A DNA stretch of 64,000 nt from Roseiarcus sp963787135 (GTDB taxonomy: Bacteria > Pseudomonadota > Alphaproteobacteria > Rhizobiales > Beijerinckiaceae). The notes under the pieces were generated by a model. The model searched no databases, had not been told where the DNA came from, and worked only from the letters and a program-made list of their open reading frames with translations. This document shows, in pieces, positions 41,581-49,626 of this stretch. Position 1 is the stretch's first letter, and every line of letters starts with the position of its first letter. The DNA lies in assembly GCA_963787135.1 (NCBI GenBank), contig CAWBBW010000005.1, forward strand, positions 22,429 through 86,428, in the 5' to 3' direction. The translations under genes and the position numbers were made by a program.

Positions 41581-41772
41581 CTACACTCGGCGCATGAGAG
41601 CAAATACGACGCCGACGATCAGTAGTACAACAGCGACCCAGATAAAGAGATGGGCGCCGCTCATGGCGGTCGAGGCGACCCCGCCGAACCCGAGTAGCGC
41701 CGCAACGATTGCGACCACGATCAGGACCAGCGCATAATAAATGAGGTTTCCGGGCATCTCGGTGGTCTCCAA
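41581..41772 (-). CDS. DUF1328 small membrane protein (YtjA-like)
   Basis: A 63-residue protein, or 58 residues if started at MPGNLIYYAL (41757). Two membrane helices, LIYYALVLIVVAIVAALLGF and LFIWVAVVLLIVGVVFALM, surround GGVASTAMSGAH, the pattern of DUF1328/YtjA. The function is unknown; relatives are often stress-induced. It is convergent with regA, with 9 bases between stops. Confidence 0.85.
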   Translation of the reverse strand: METTEMPGNLIYYALVLIVVAIVAALLGFGGVASTAMSGAHLFIWVAVVLLIVGVVFALMRRV

Positions 41773-41908
41773 CGGCAGCGCGGACGGTTCCGCGAAGTCT
41801 CACTAACAACGCGGTTCGCTGGCGCGCGGTTCCAAATTCGGATGGCGCGGGCGAAAAAGGGCGATGCAGTGCACGGTCAGGCGCAGGGACGGCAAGGACG
41901 CTGGACGC

Positions 41909-41984
41909 TGGTGGGCCGGGCAGGACTCGAACCTGCAACCAGACCGTTATGAGCGGCCGGCTCTAACCATTGAGCTACCGGCCC
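41909..41984 (-). tRNA. tRNA with CAU anticodon, probably tRNA-Ile2 (lysidine-modified)
   Basis: 76 nt including an encoded CCA. The acceptor stem is GGGCCGG/CCGGCCC, the D arm AGCTCAATGGTTAGAGC, the anticodon loop CTCATAA and the T arm GCAGGTTCGAGTCCTGC. The CAU anticodon could mean elongator Met, initiator or Ile2. The first pair is G-C, unlike an initiator. The C4-G69 and C5-G68 pairs are those recognised by TilS in E. coli tRNA-Ile2, and the D arm is close to that tRNA, so Ile2 is preferred. Confidence 0.88.
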
Positions 41985-42132
41985 GACCGGGCGCGCCGCC
42001 GCCGCATAAAGCGCAAAACGGCCGCACAGGCAATGCGGCCCGCTATCCCCGCCCCGTGGTTTCCGGCCACGCCCGGCCCTAACTTCGCCACGCAATTCGT
42101 TTTCTTCGGCCCCCTGTGCTAGGCGGATCACG

Positions 42133-42882
42133 ATGACGTTTCAGGGCGGTATGACCGCGGAGGGCGTTGACGAGGCGGAACGGACAGCGGCGCCGTCCGG
42201 ACGCGCTGGCGCGCGCCGTATCGCCGTCGCGCCGCCACCCGATCGCGAACAGGCTTTCGCCCGCGCCAGGCGGCGGTCGGGCCGGGTGCGGTTTCTGCGC
42301 AAGGCCATTCTGGTCACCGCGCTTGGGACCGTGGCGGCGATGGCGGGCATCGGGATTTTCAATCCATTCGCGTCGAAGTTCGGCTCACTGAGCTTTTCGG
42401 CGCTGTCGCTGGAGGGGACCAAGATCACGATGGCCAAGCCCAGGCTGGCGGGTTTTCGCGGCGACGGCCAGCCCTATTCCGTGACCGCCGAGAAGGCGCT
42501 CCAGGACGTCAAGCATCCGACCGTTGTCGAACTGCAGAAGCTCACGGGCGACATCGGAATGGCGGGCGGCGAACCGTCGCATATCACTGCCGACGCGGGG
42601 GTCTACGACAGTGTGAGCGAACAGATGCGGCTCACCGACAACATCCGGATCGGCAACGCGCGCTTCGTCGTGCGATTGCGAACCGCCGATATCAATTTTA
42701 AGACTGGCGTTTATCAGAGCGACGAGCCGGTCGAGGTCCATGTCGGGGAGGGGACGACGATTGTCGGCGACCGCGCCTCCGCCCGCAACAACGGCCAGGA
42801 ATTGACCTTCGAAGGACACGTCAGGACGACAATTATTCCGCAGGCCGACGCGAACGCGGACGCAAAGGTGACCCCGCCATGA
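42133..42882 (+). CDS. lptC: LPS export ABC transporter periplasmic protein LptC
   Basis: A 249-residue bitopic protein. A proline/arginine-rich cytoplasmic N-terminus is followed by one membrane helix (ILVTALGTVAAMAGIGIF, about 62-79) and a periplasmic beta-jellyroll with the family pattern ADAGVYDSVSEQMRLTDNIR and RTADINFKTGVYQSDEPVEV. LptC passes LPS from the LptBFG extractor to LptA. Its stop overlaps the lptA start (ATGA). A GGCCGCA/TGCGGCC hairpin lies upstream at 42020-42040. Confidence 0.93.
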   Translation: MTFQGGMTAEGVDEAERTAAPSGRAGARRIAVAPPPDREQAFARARRRSGRVRFLRKAILVTALGTVAAMAGIGIFNPFASKFGSLSFSALSLEGTKITMAKPRLAGFRGDGQPYSVTAEKALQDVKHPTVVELQKLTGDIGMAGGEPSHITADAGVYDSVSEQMRLTDNIRIGNARFVVRLRTADINFKTGVYQSDEPVEVHVGEGTTIVGDRASARNNGQELTFEGHVRTTIIPQADANADAKVTPP

Positions 42883-43532
42883 TCATGGGGCCCAGAGGTT
42901 CGAGCGGAGCGGCTCTTCGGAGAGTGATGCTGACGACCGTGATGCTGATTCTTGCCGGCGCTGCGGGCGAGGCTGCGACCAAGCCCGCGAGCGCGCCCGA
43001 CACCAGTCCGATTCAGATCCTGCCCGGAACCAGTTCGAAGGAGCCGATTTCGATCGACGCCGACAAGCTGGTCTATTACGACAAGGAGCGCAAGGCGGTG
43101 TACTCGGGCAATGTCGTCGTCATCCAGGGCGACACCAAGATGACATGCTCGGTCATGACCGTCTTTCTCGATCGTTCGCCGTCGCCGGCGGCGAATGCGC
43201 CCGCCGAGGCGCCTGCTCCCGCGCCCGCCGCCGCCGGGGATGGGCCGTCCGCGAATTCGGGCATCAAGCGCCTCGAGGCCACGGGTCCGGTGACTGTGGT
43301 TTCGAAGACCCAGGTCGCGACCGGCGACAACGCCACCTACGACAAGGCGGAGAACAGGGTGCAGCTGATCGGCCATGTCACGCTCAGCGACGGACAGAAC
43401 GTCACCAAGGGCGACAAGCTGACCTATGATCTCAAGACCAGCCAGGCGACGATCGACACCGGCTCCAAGACGGGACGCGTCCACGGCCAATTCTTGCCGA
43501 GCGGGGGAAACGACCCGACCAAGGCGAAGTAG
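42879..43532 (+). CDS. lptA: LPS export periplasmic bridge protein LptA
   Basis: A 217-residue OstA/LptA-fold protein with a signal peptide (about residues 1-32, ending AGEAAT). The repeated beta pattern is visible in ISIDADKLVYYDKERKAVYS and GNVVVIQGDTKM, then TGDNATYDKAENRVQLIGHV and SDGQNVTKGDKLTYDLKTSQ. An alanine/proline-rich insert near residues 95-120 separates the two halves. It forms the periplasmic LPS bridge. Confidence 0.94.
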   Translation: MIMGPRGSSGAALRRVMLTTVMLILAGAAGEAATKPASAPDTSPIQILPGTSSKEPISIDADKLVYYDKERKAVYSGNVVVIQGDTKMTCSVMTVFLDRSPSPAANAPAEAPAPAPAAAGDGPSANSGIKRLEATGPVTVVSKTQVATGDNATYDKAENRVQLIGHVTLSDGQNVTKGDKLTYDLKTSQATIDTGSKTGRVHGQFLPSGGNDPTKAK

Positions 43533-43595
43533 GAGCCGCCGCCCCTTGCTGAGACCCCGCGGGCTATCGGCTCAATCTGACACGAGCGCCGTCCC

Positions 43596-44432
43596 GTGAG
43601 CGAGGATCTGTTGCGCGAAACGGGCGCAATGACGGGCCGCAGGCGGAACAGGGCCCGTCGCGGTCCTGCGGACGAAGTCACCGCCGCCTCGCCGTTCGGC
43701 CCCGATCGCCAGGGCATTCTTGCGGTGCATCATCTGGGAAAGGGCTATCGCGGCCGCATGGTCGTGCAAGACGTCAGCCTGTCCGTCAGGCGAGGCGAAG
43801 CTGTTGGACTTCTGGGCCCGAACGGGGCCGGCAAGACCACCGTCTTTTATATGATTACCGGGCTCGTCAAGCCGGACAAGGGGATGATCGAACTCGATGG
43901 CCACGATGTCACGGGGCTGCCGATGTTCCAGCGCGCGCGGCTCGGCGTCGGCTATCTCCCGCAGGAGGCGTCGATCTTTCGCGGCCTCAATGTCGAGGAG
44001 AACATTCGCGCGGTGCTGGAAGTCAACGAGCCCGATCGCGAAGCGCGCGAGGCCATGCTCGAATCTCTGCTGGAGGAGTTCGACATCGCCCGCGTGCGCA
44101 AAGCGCCTTCGATCTCGCTTTCGGGCGGCGAGCGACGCCGTTGCGAGATCGCGCGCGCGCTTGGCGGCAAGCCGTCCTTCATGCTGCTCGACGAGCCTTT
44201 CGCCGGCATCGACCCGATCGCTGTCGGCGACATCCAGGATCTCGTGCGCCACCTCAAGGGACGCGGGATCGGCGTGCTGATTACCGATCACAATGTGCGG
44301 GAGACGCTGGGGCTAATCGATCGCGCCTATATCATTCACAGCGGTCAGGTCCTGACGGAAGGGCCGCCCGAGGAAATCGTCTCCCACCCGGACGTCCGAC
44401 GGTTTTATCTCGGCGAAGACTTCCGAATGTAG
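43596..44432 (+). CDS. lptB: LPS export ABC transporter ATPase LptB
   Basis: A 278-residue ATPase with Walker A GLLGPNGAGKTTVFYMITG, signature LSGGERRRCEIARAL, Walker B FMLLDEPFAGIDPIAV and switch ITDHNVRETL, all in the strict LptB form. A ~35-residue arginine-rich extension precedes the core. The start used is a GTG at 43596; ATG codons inside the extension are possible. In many Rhizobiales rpoN and a ribosome hibernation factor follow; here the next gene is convergent ptsH. Confidence 0.95.
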   Translation: MSEDLLRETGAMTGRRRNRARRGPADEVTAASPFGPDRQGILAVHHLGKGYRGRMVVQDVSLSVRRGEAVGLLGPNGAGKTTVFYMITGLVKPDKGMIELDGHDVTGLPMFQRARLGVGYLPQEASIFRGLNVEENIRAVLEVNEPDREAREAMLESLLEEFDIARVRKAPSISLSGGERRRCEIARALGGKPSFMLLDEPFAGIDPIAVGDIQDLVRHLKGRGIGVLITDHNVRETLGLIDRAYIIHSGQVLTEGPPEEIVSHPDVRRFYLGEDFRM

Positions 44433-44436
44433 AAGC

Positions 44437-44760
44437 TCACTCGTCTTCGCCGAACCGGCTCGAGACGAGGTCGGCGAGCGCGTCGAGCGCCTCCCGCGCC
44501 TCGGCGCCGGAGGCGCTCACGGTGATGGTCGAACCGAGTCCGGCGCCGAGCGTAAGAATGCCCATGATCGAGTCGCCGCCGACAGTCTCGCCGCAGCGCG
44601 CGACCTTGATCTCGGCATCGAACCGGTCGACGCACTGCACGAATTTCGCGGTAGCCCGGGCGTGCAGGCCTTTGCGATTTACGATCTGCATTTCCCGCGA
44701 GAGGGCGCCATCGTGTTCGGGCGGCGGCGGGCAGTCGTCGTCGGGACTAAGCCCGCTCAT
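44437..44760 (-). CDS. HPr-family phosphocarrier protein
   Basis: A 107-residue HPr. The phosphorylatable histidine is in NRKGLHARATAKFV and the regulatory serine site is GGDSIMGILTLGAG. A ~23-residue N-terminal extension precedes MQIVNRKGLH; that internal ATG (44691) is an alternative start. It overlaps the EIIA stop by 4 bases. With EIIA-Man and HprK but no sugar permease, this is the regulatory PTS branch typical of alphaproteobacteria. Confidence 0.92.
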   Translation of the reverse strand: MSGLSPDDDCPPPPEHDGALSREMQIVNRKGLHARATAKFVQCVDRFDAEIKVARCGETVGGDSIMGILTLGAGLGSTITVSASGAEAREALDALADLVSSRFGEDE

Positions 44761-45158
44761 TTCCCGGCGAGGACCTTGCTGGCCACGGTAATGTACTTGC
44801 GGCCCGCCTCGCGCGCTTCGACCACGGCGTGGTCGAGATCGGAAGCGTCGCGCATGGTGGCGAGCTTGATCAGCATCGGCAGATTGACGCCGCAGATCAC
44901 CTCGATGCGCCCCCCGTCCATCACCGAAATCGCAAGATTGGAAGGAGTCCCGCCGAACATGTCGGTGAGGATGACGACGCCTGCGCCGTCCTGGACGCGC
45001 GCGGCGGCGTTGAGGATGTCCGAGCGTCTCTGCTCCATGTCATCCTCGGGTCCGATCGTGATCGTCTCGAGTTGAGACTGTGGTCCCACGACATGTTCCA
45101 ACGCTGCCCGAAAACCAGTGGCGAGCTGGCCGTGGGTCACAAGGACCAATCCAATCAT
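44757..45158 (-). CDS. PTS system EIIA component, mannose (EIIA-Man) type
   Basis: A 134-residue EIIA-Man domain. The phospho-histidine is in IGLVLVTHGQLATGF (residue 9). VVILTDMFGGTPSNLAIS and VNLPMLIKLATMRDA are conserved. I start it at the ATG 45158; a longer frame reaches 45257 but would overlap hprK. No EIIB/C/D genes accompany it, so a regulatory rather than transport role is likely. Confidence 0.92.
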   Translation of the reverse strand: MIGLVLVTHGQLATGFRAALEHVVGPQSQLETITIGPEDDMEQRRSDILNAAARVQDGAGVVILTDMFGGTPSNLAISVMDGGRIEVICGVNLPMLIKLATMRDASDLDHAVVEAREAGRKYITVASKVLAGK

Positions 45159-45195
45159 CAAAGATCCATCAGTCAACCGACTCGCGCGTCCGGCG

Positions 45196-45738
45196 TCAAT
45201 CGAGCCCTGGCGGAGAGGCAACCTTCCCATTTTTGTGCACTGCGGCGCAATGTTCAAGCGAAATTACTTTTCGCCGGCCTTTGTCCGCAGCCATAAGAAC
45301 CAGACGTTCGTCAACCGCGATCGCCTGATCGTTTGTACTCTGATGCGAATCGAGCGCCAACCGAGGGGCGTCGATCCCATCGAGCGTCAGAAGGTCGGGA
45401 TCGTCGGGCAAGCGGGGCCACCCGCGACCGGGCTCACTCAGTTCGACGATGAGCCTGACGACGGCGGCGCGCTCGGCAGCGACCGTCAAGAGCCCCGCCA
45501 TCCGGCGCTCGATGACGCCAGCCAGATCCTGCGCGCCCAAGGCGATCAATCGGCCGCCGGCGCGGCGAATCCAAACGCGGTCATCGCCGATCAGCGCCGC
45601 GAAAAGGCCGGCAGACCGGGCCCTTGCGAGCAAGGCCAGAGCGAGCGCGCTCTTTCCCGATCCGGAGGGTCCGAGGATCAGCACCCCGTAGTCGCCGTAG
45701 ATAACGGCCGTTGCGTGCATGCCCGTTTCGACGCTCAA
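45196..45738 (-). CDS. hprK: HPr kinase/phosphorylase, short alphaproteobacterial form
   Basis: A 180-residue protein consisting only of the catalytic domain of HprK. The Walker A is LGPSGSGKSALALAL (about residues 22-36), followed by FAALIGDDRVWIRRAGGRLI. The N-terminal domain of Firmicutes HprK is missing, as is usual in alphaproteobacteria. It would phosphorylate the serine of the HPr encoded nearby. Its start overlaps the chvG stop (ATGA), tying the PTS branch to the two-component system. Confidence 0.9.
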   Translation of the reverse strand: MSVETGMHATAVIYGDYGVLILGPSGSGKSALALALLARARSAGLFAALIGDDRVWIRRAGGRLIALGAQDLAGVIERRMAGLLTVAAERAAVVRLIVELSEPGRGWPRLPDDPDLLTLDGIDAPRLALDSHQSTNDQAIAVDERLVLMAADKGRRKVISLEHCAAVHKNGKVASPPGLD

Positions 45739-47585
45739 CGCGCCAACGCCGGCAGTTCGACGACGAAACGCGCGCCGGCTCCGTGCCGGACGGGATCGTC
45801 CGGCGGTTCGTCGCCTCCTGGTCCAACCCGCACGGACGCGGGCTCAGCGGGACGATTGGCGGCCCAGATTCTTCCGCCGTGCGCCTCGACGATCTGACGC
45901 GAGATCGACAGTCCCAAGCCGGAGTTCTGGCCAAAACCCTGACTCGGCCGGTCGGTGTAGAATCGCTCGAAAATGCGCTCGAGGGCGTGCGGGGGGATGC
46001 CTGGCCCGTCGTCATCGACGGTGATCACGACACGTTCCTCGGGCGGCTCTCCGTCCTGTCGGGTGGAAATTCTCGCCAGCGACACCCGCACGACGCCGCC
46101 CGGCTCTGAAAACGAGCATGCGTTGTCGATGAGATTCGTGACGACCTGGGCCAACCGCGAGTCGTGACCAAGCACGAAATAATCCGCGCTGGCGCGCCTT
46201 CCCCGCCGCGCAGCAACCGAGAGCTCGATCCGCGCGCCGTTGGTGCGTGGCGAATCCTGAGACATCGACACGACGGCTTGCAACAGCGCCGCCACGTCGA
46301 CCGGGCCCGATTCGCCCCGCGTCAATTCCGCATCGAGACGCGACGCGTCGGAAATGTCGGAGATAAGCCGGTCGAGCCGGCGCACGTCGTGCTGCATGAT
46401 GGCGACGAGCCGGTCGCGGGCAGGTCCGGACTTGACGCGCGACAGGGTCTCGAGCGCGCTGCGCAAAGACGTAAGTGGATTTTTCAACTCGTGCGCGACA
46501 TCGGCGGCGAAGGTTTCGATTGCGTCGAGGCGGTTATAAAGCGCCTGCGTCATTTCCCGCAGGGCGCGCGAGAGATGACCGATTTCGTCCGAGCGGGAGG
46601 TGAAATCGGGAATCTGCTGCCGGGACCGGATGCCACGCCGGACGCGCTCTGCGGCCTCCGCGAGGCGGCGCACAGGTTCTGCGATCGTGTTGGCAAGCGA
46701 CAGCGACAGCACCAGCATCACGGCTGCGAGCACTGCGAAAAACCGGAGGATCGCCCGCCTTTCCGAGGCAATGACGTGGTCGATGTCGCCGCCCTGGGTC
46801 GAGAGCTGAAGCGCGCCCCGAGTCGCCATCATGTGCTGGATCGGGACCGCGACCGACACGATGGTGTCGCCCTCATCGTCGATTCGCACGGCGGACTCGG
46901 CCGTGCCCCGAAGCGCGGCGGCGATTTCCGGCATTGTGTTGCCGTCGACCAGCCAAGGGTCATGGTTTTGCGGGGTCGCGGGCGCCACGAACAGGCTGCG
47001 CAAATAGGCGGTTGCGCGTTCAACGAACCCCCGATGCTCGGCCGACTCAGGCAGGTCTGAGCGCGTGACCGCGCCGTGCGGAGAGAGCGAGCGCGAATCG
47101 AGCAGAAGCCGCCCGTCCCGATCAAATATGCGCGCGCGCGTGTGCGTGGGCGTGACCAGACGGTGCAGCACCGGCCCGACCCGTTCCGGGTTGATCGAGA
47201 ATTCGATCGCGTCGTCGTCGCTGGGCGGCGGCGCGGCGCTTTGGCCTGGCGCAAGCTGGAGCAACTTGTCGGGGTCGATGGTGATCGTGTCGGTGTCGAC
47301 CGCGGCCGAGGCCGCGATGGCGGCCGAGATGATATCGGCCTGGGTGGTCAGGCTCTGCACCCTCGCCGCGATAATGTCGGCGCGAAACTGGTTGAGGAAC
47401 AGAAAGCCGACCGCGAGGACCACGAGGCCGCCGAGATTGAGGACGACGATGCGGCGGGTCAGCGAAGATGAAAAGCGTGCGGTCAGAAATCGCCACGCAA
47501 ACCGGGCTCGCGCGCGCAGCCACCGGCTTCCGCTAGCCGTCGGCGAAGCGGCGACGATGCGATCGCGGCGTGTTTCAGCCTTCAT
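45735..47585 (-). CDS. chvG: Sensor histidine kinase ChvG (ExoS-type)
   Basis: A 616-residue membrane kinase. The first helix is IVVLNLGGLVVLAVGFLFLN; a periplasmic domain of about 230 residues follows, then a second helix (FFAVLAAVMLVLSLSLANTI), HAMP, HisKA with AADVAHELKNPLTSLRSALE (about residue 370), and an HATPase with LIDNACSFSEPGG, DDGPGIPP and NSGLGLSISRQIVEAHGG. ChvG/ExoS senses acid or envelope conditions and signals to ChvI, which controls envelope and exopolysaccharide genes in Rhizobiales. It is 17 bases after chvI. Confidence 0.94.
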   Translation of the reverse strand: MKAETRRDRIVAASPTASGSRWLRARARFAWRFLTARFSSSLTRRIVVLNLGGLVVLAVGFLFLNQFRADIIAARVQSLTTQADIISAAIAASAAVDTDTITIDPDKLLQLAPGQSAAPPPSDDDAIEFSINPERVGPVLHRLVTPTHTRARIFDRDGRLLLDSRSLSPHGAVTRSDLPESAEHRGFVERATAYLRSLFVAPATPQNHDPWLVDGNTMPEIAAALRGTAESAVRIDDEGDTIVSVAVPIQHMMATRGALQLSTQGGDIDHVIASERRAILRFFAVLAAVMLVLSLSLANTIAEPVRRLAEAAERVRRGIRSRQQIPDFTSRSDEIGHLSRALREMTQALYNRLDAIETFAADVAHELKNPLTSLRSALETLSRVKSGPARDRLVAIMQHDVRRLDRLISDISDASRLDAELTRGESGPVDVAALLQAVVSMSQDSPRTNGARIELSVAARRGRRASADYFVLGHDSRLAQVVTNLIDNACSFSEPGGVVRVSLARISTRQDGEPPEERVVITVDDDGPGIPPHALERIFERFYTDRPSQGFGQNSGLGLSISRQIVEAHGGRIWAANRPAEPASVRVGPGGDEPPDDPVRHGAGARFVVELPALAR

Positions 47586-47602
47586 GGGCTCGGCCGAGCC
47601 GC

Positions 47603-48301
47603 TTATCCTTCCTTGAACCGGTAGCCGACGCCGTACAGCGTCTCGATCATCTCGAAGTCCGGTTCGACCACCTTGAACTTCTTGCGAAGTCGTTTGATAT
47701 GGCTGTCGATGGTGCGGTCATCGACATAGACTTGATCGTCGTAGGCCGCGTCCATCAGCGCGTTGCGGCTCTTGACGACCCCGGGTCGGGTCGCCAGCGC
47801 CTGCAGGATAAGAAACTCCGTAACGGTCAGAGTGACGGGCGTATTGTCCCAAGTGCAGGTGTGGCGCTCGGGGTCCATCTTCAGTCGGCCGCGCTCGAGA
47901 ATCTTCGCCTCGGCCTCTTTCTGGGTTGCTGCGTCCTTCGGACTGGAGCGTCGCAGGATCGCCTTGACTCGTTCGACCAGGAGCCGCTGCGAAAAGGGCT
48001 TCCGGATGAAATCGTCGGCGCCCATCTTGAGGCCGAACAACTCGTCGATCTCTTCATCCTTGGAGGTGAGAAAGATCACCGGCAGATCGGATTTCTGCCT
48101 GAGCCGGCGCAACAACTCCATGCCGTCCATGCGCGGCATCTTGATATCGAAAATCGCGAGATCCGGCGTACTGGCCTTGAGGCCTTCAAGCGCGCTTGCG
48201 CCGTCGGTATAGGTTTGCACCCGATAGCCCTCCGCCTCCAGCGAGAGGGAGACCGAGGTGAGAATGTTGCGGTCGTCATCGACCAGGGCAATCGTCGGCA
48301 T
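47603..48301 (-). CDS. chvI: Response regulator ChvI
   Basis: A 232-residue OmpR/PhoB-type regulator. The receiver has ALVDDDRNILTSVSLSLEAE, the acceptor aspartate in AIFDIKMPRMDGMELLRRLR and lysine in DDFIRKPFSQRLL. The winged-helix domain ends DDRTIDSHIKRLRKKFKVVE and ETLYGVGYRFKEG. It heads the order chvI-chvG-hprK-EIIA-HPr, one of the most conserved blocks in Rhizobiales. Confidence 0.96.
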   Translation of the reverse strand: MPTIALVDDDRNILTSVSLSLEAEGYRVQTYTDGASALEGLKASTPDLAIFDIKMPRMDGMELLRRLRQKSDLPVIFLTSKDEEIDELFGLKMGADDFIRKPFSQRLLVERVKAILRRSSPKDAATQKEAEAKILERGRLKMDPERHTCTWDNTPVTLTVTEFLILQALATRPGVVKSRNALMDAAYDDQVYVDDRTIDSHIKRLRKKFKVVEPDFEMIETLYGVGYRFKEG

Positions 48302-48652
48302 GTAGCTCCATTGAACTCGTGATTCGCGGCGTAGAGCGCGTGTTGACCATCATAACCCTTCGCGGCCGAAATGTGTTCCGGCCCGGGATAAAGAACCGCC
48401 CGCTGGCTATCAGATGGGGCAAGCGCGCGAATTTCGCAAGATTACCAAGATTACAATGAATTTCGCCGGACCGACAGCCCAACCTGCGGCCGAGAGCGAC
48501 GACCTACGCCGTGCGAGCGGGGCGGTCGGCCCGCACCGCCGCGGCGACTTGACAGATGAACTGAGTTCACGCGAATTTGTCCTCTCCGATGCGGGGTTCG
48601 CTTCGCTACGGACTCCCTCAAGCCGGTATCTCCCTGGAGCCTCCGACGCCGG
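48302..48652. other. Divergent intergenic region chvI / PycTM-like genes
   Basis: Holds the promoters of the two divergent units. A plus-strand frame from 48414 ends by overlapping the next start (ATGA), but its product lacks any recognisable feature and I treat it as non-coding. No repeats or terminators stand out. Confidence 0.4.
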
Positions 48653-49117
48653 ATGAGCAAACCTGCGGCCGATCCATCCCAACCTTACCGCAGCCTGATC
48701 GCTGGATATACCGACGCAATCCGTGCGAGTGACTTTAAGGCCAACATCGCGATCCTGTTCGTCGCCTTCATGATGGGGCCGATCTTATATAACTACACAA
48801 AATTTCCTAGTTATCTGCCGATTCATTTCGTCCTGCTCCCGTTTCTGATCGTCTATCTCTGTCTTTTTCTGGTCCTCATTCCTCGCTATCCGAAGCGCGG
48901 CAGCAAGAATTTCCTGGTTTCGCGTACCGCCACCGCCGAGGATTTCGCAAACGTCGCCGAGACGGAGGATGAGATCGAACAGCTGAAGCTGCGGTGCGCC
49001 GTGCTGTCCGAACTGCTGTGGTGGAAAACGCTTTATATCAATATCAGTTTCGTCGCGTCAATTATCAGCATAATAGCGACGATTTTCTTGCTGCTTTTGG
49101 TTCGATACACAAGATAA
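48653..49117 (+). CDS. PycTM/DUF5706-like membrane protein, first of a tandem pair
   Basis: A 154-residue protein with three hydrophobic helices: ANIAILFVAFMMGPILY (about 31-47), HFVLLPFLIVYLCLFLVLI (58-76) and ISFVASIISIIATIFLLLLV (131-150). Before helix 1 stands SDFKAN, after helix 2 IPRYPKRG, and before helix 3 RCAVLSELLWWKTLYI. That order (D-x-KA, helix, helix, PR, then L-x-x-K before a last helix) is the layout of DUF5706/PycTM proteins, membrane effectors in Pycsar-type defence. No cyclase gene is nearby. It is a paralogue of the next gene. The ribosome binding site is weak. Confidence 0.55.
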   Translation: MSKPAADPSQPYRSLIAGYTDAIRASDFKANIAILFVAFMMGPILYNYTKFPSYLPIHFVLLPFLIVYLCLFLVLIPRYPKRGSKNFLVSRTATAEDFANVAETEDEIEQLKLRCAVLSELLWWKTLYINISFVASIISIIATIFLLLLVRYTR

Positions 49118-49135
49118 TGGCGCCGAGAAACCGTC

Positions 49136-49585
49136 ATGGCCGCGGATAGAAACGCCAAGCTACGCAATCTCCTCACCGGCTATAGCGACTCTATTCGTCT
49201 GAGCGACATCAAGGCGAACATCGCCGTTCTTTTCGTCGCAATCATGATGGGCACCGTACTTCAGTTTCGGGATTTCTACCCCTGGTACTTGAGTTTGCCG
49301 GTTATCCTGGCCCCGTTCATGATCATATTTTTGAACCTGCTGATTTCTGTTTACCCGCGATACCCCCGCGCCGGGCGGCATCGCTTTCCCATCCGCCGCA
49401 AGACGGAGTCGGAGGATTTCGTATTCGTTGAGGATACACAACGCGATCTAGAGTCACTGCCGGAGCGATGCGCCCTATTTTCACGAATACTTTGGTGGAA
49501 AAACATCACTTTGCAGATCGCCTATGTTGTCGCAATGGCCACCCTGGTGGCCGCGGGGATCCTACTCTTCGTGGCCCACCTGTGA
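49136..49585 (+). CDS. PycTM/DUF5706-like membrane protein, second of a tandem pair
   Basis: A 149-residue paralogue of the preceding gene, 18 bases downstream. Shared positions include LLTGYSDSIRLSDIKANIAV, LFVAIMMG, VYPRYPRAG (IPRYPKRG in the first), ESEDFVFVEDT and RCALFSRILWWK. The pair differs in most of the membrane residues, so the duplication is old and both copies are maintained. The same three-helix topology applies. The function is unknown; membrane disruption on sensing a nucleotide signal is the inference if the PycTM likeness is real. Confidence 0.55.
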   Translation: MAADRNAKLRNLLTGYSDSIRLSDIKANIAVLFVAIMMGTVLQFRDFYPWYLSLPVILAPFMIIFLNLLISVYPRYPRAGRHRFPIRRKTESEDFVFVEDTQRDLESLPERCALFSRILWWKNITLQIAYVVAMATLVAAGILLFVAHL

Positions 49586-49626
49586 ATGTCAGGCTTGCAA
49601 CGCGCGTAGCCCGATCCGTTGCTGCG

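Noticed and set aside
48414..48656. Plus-strand 80-codon ORF ending with an ATGA overlap on the PycTM-like gene
   Set aside because: The overlap suggests coupling, but the product has no recognisable feature, low-complexity composition and no ribosome binding site; it is in the divergent promoter region.
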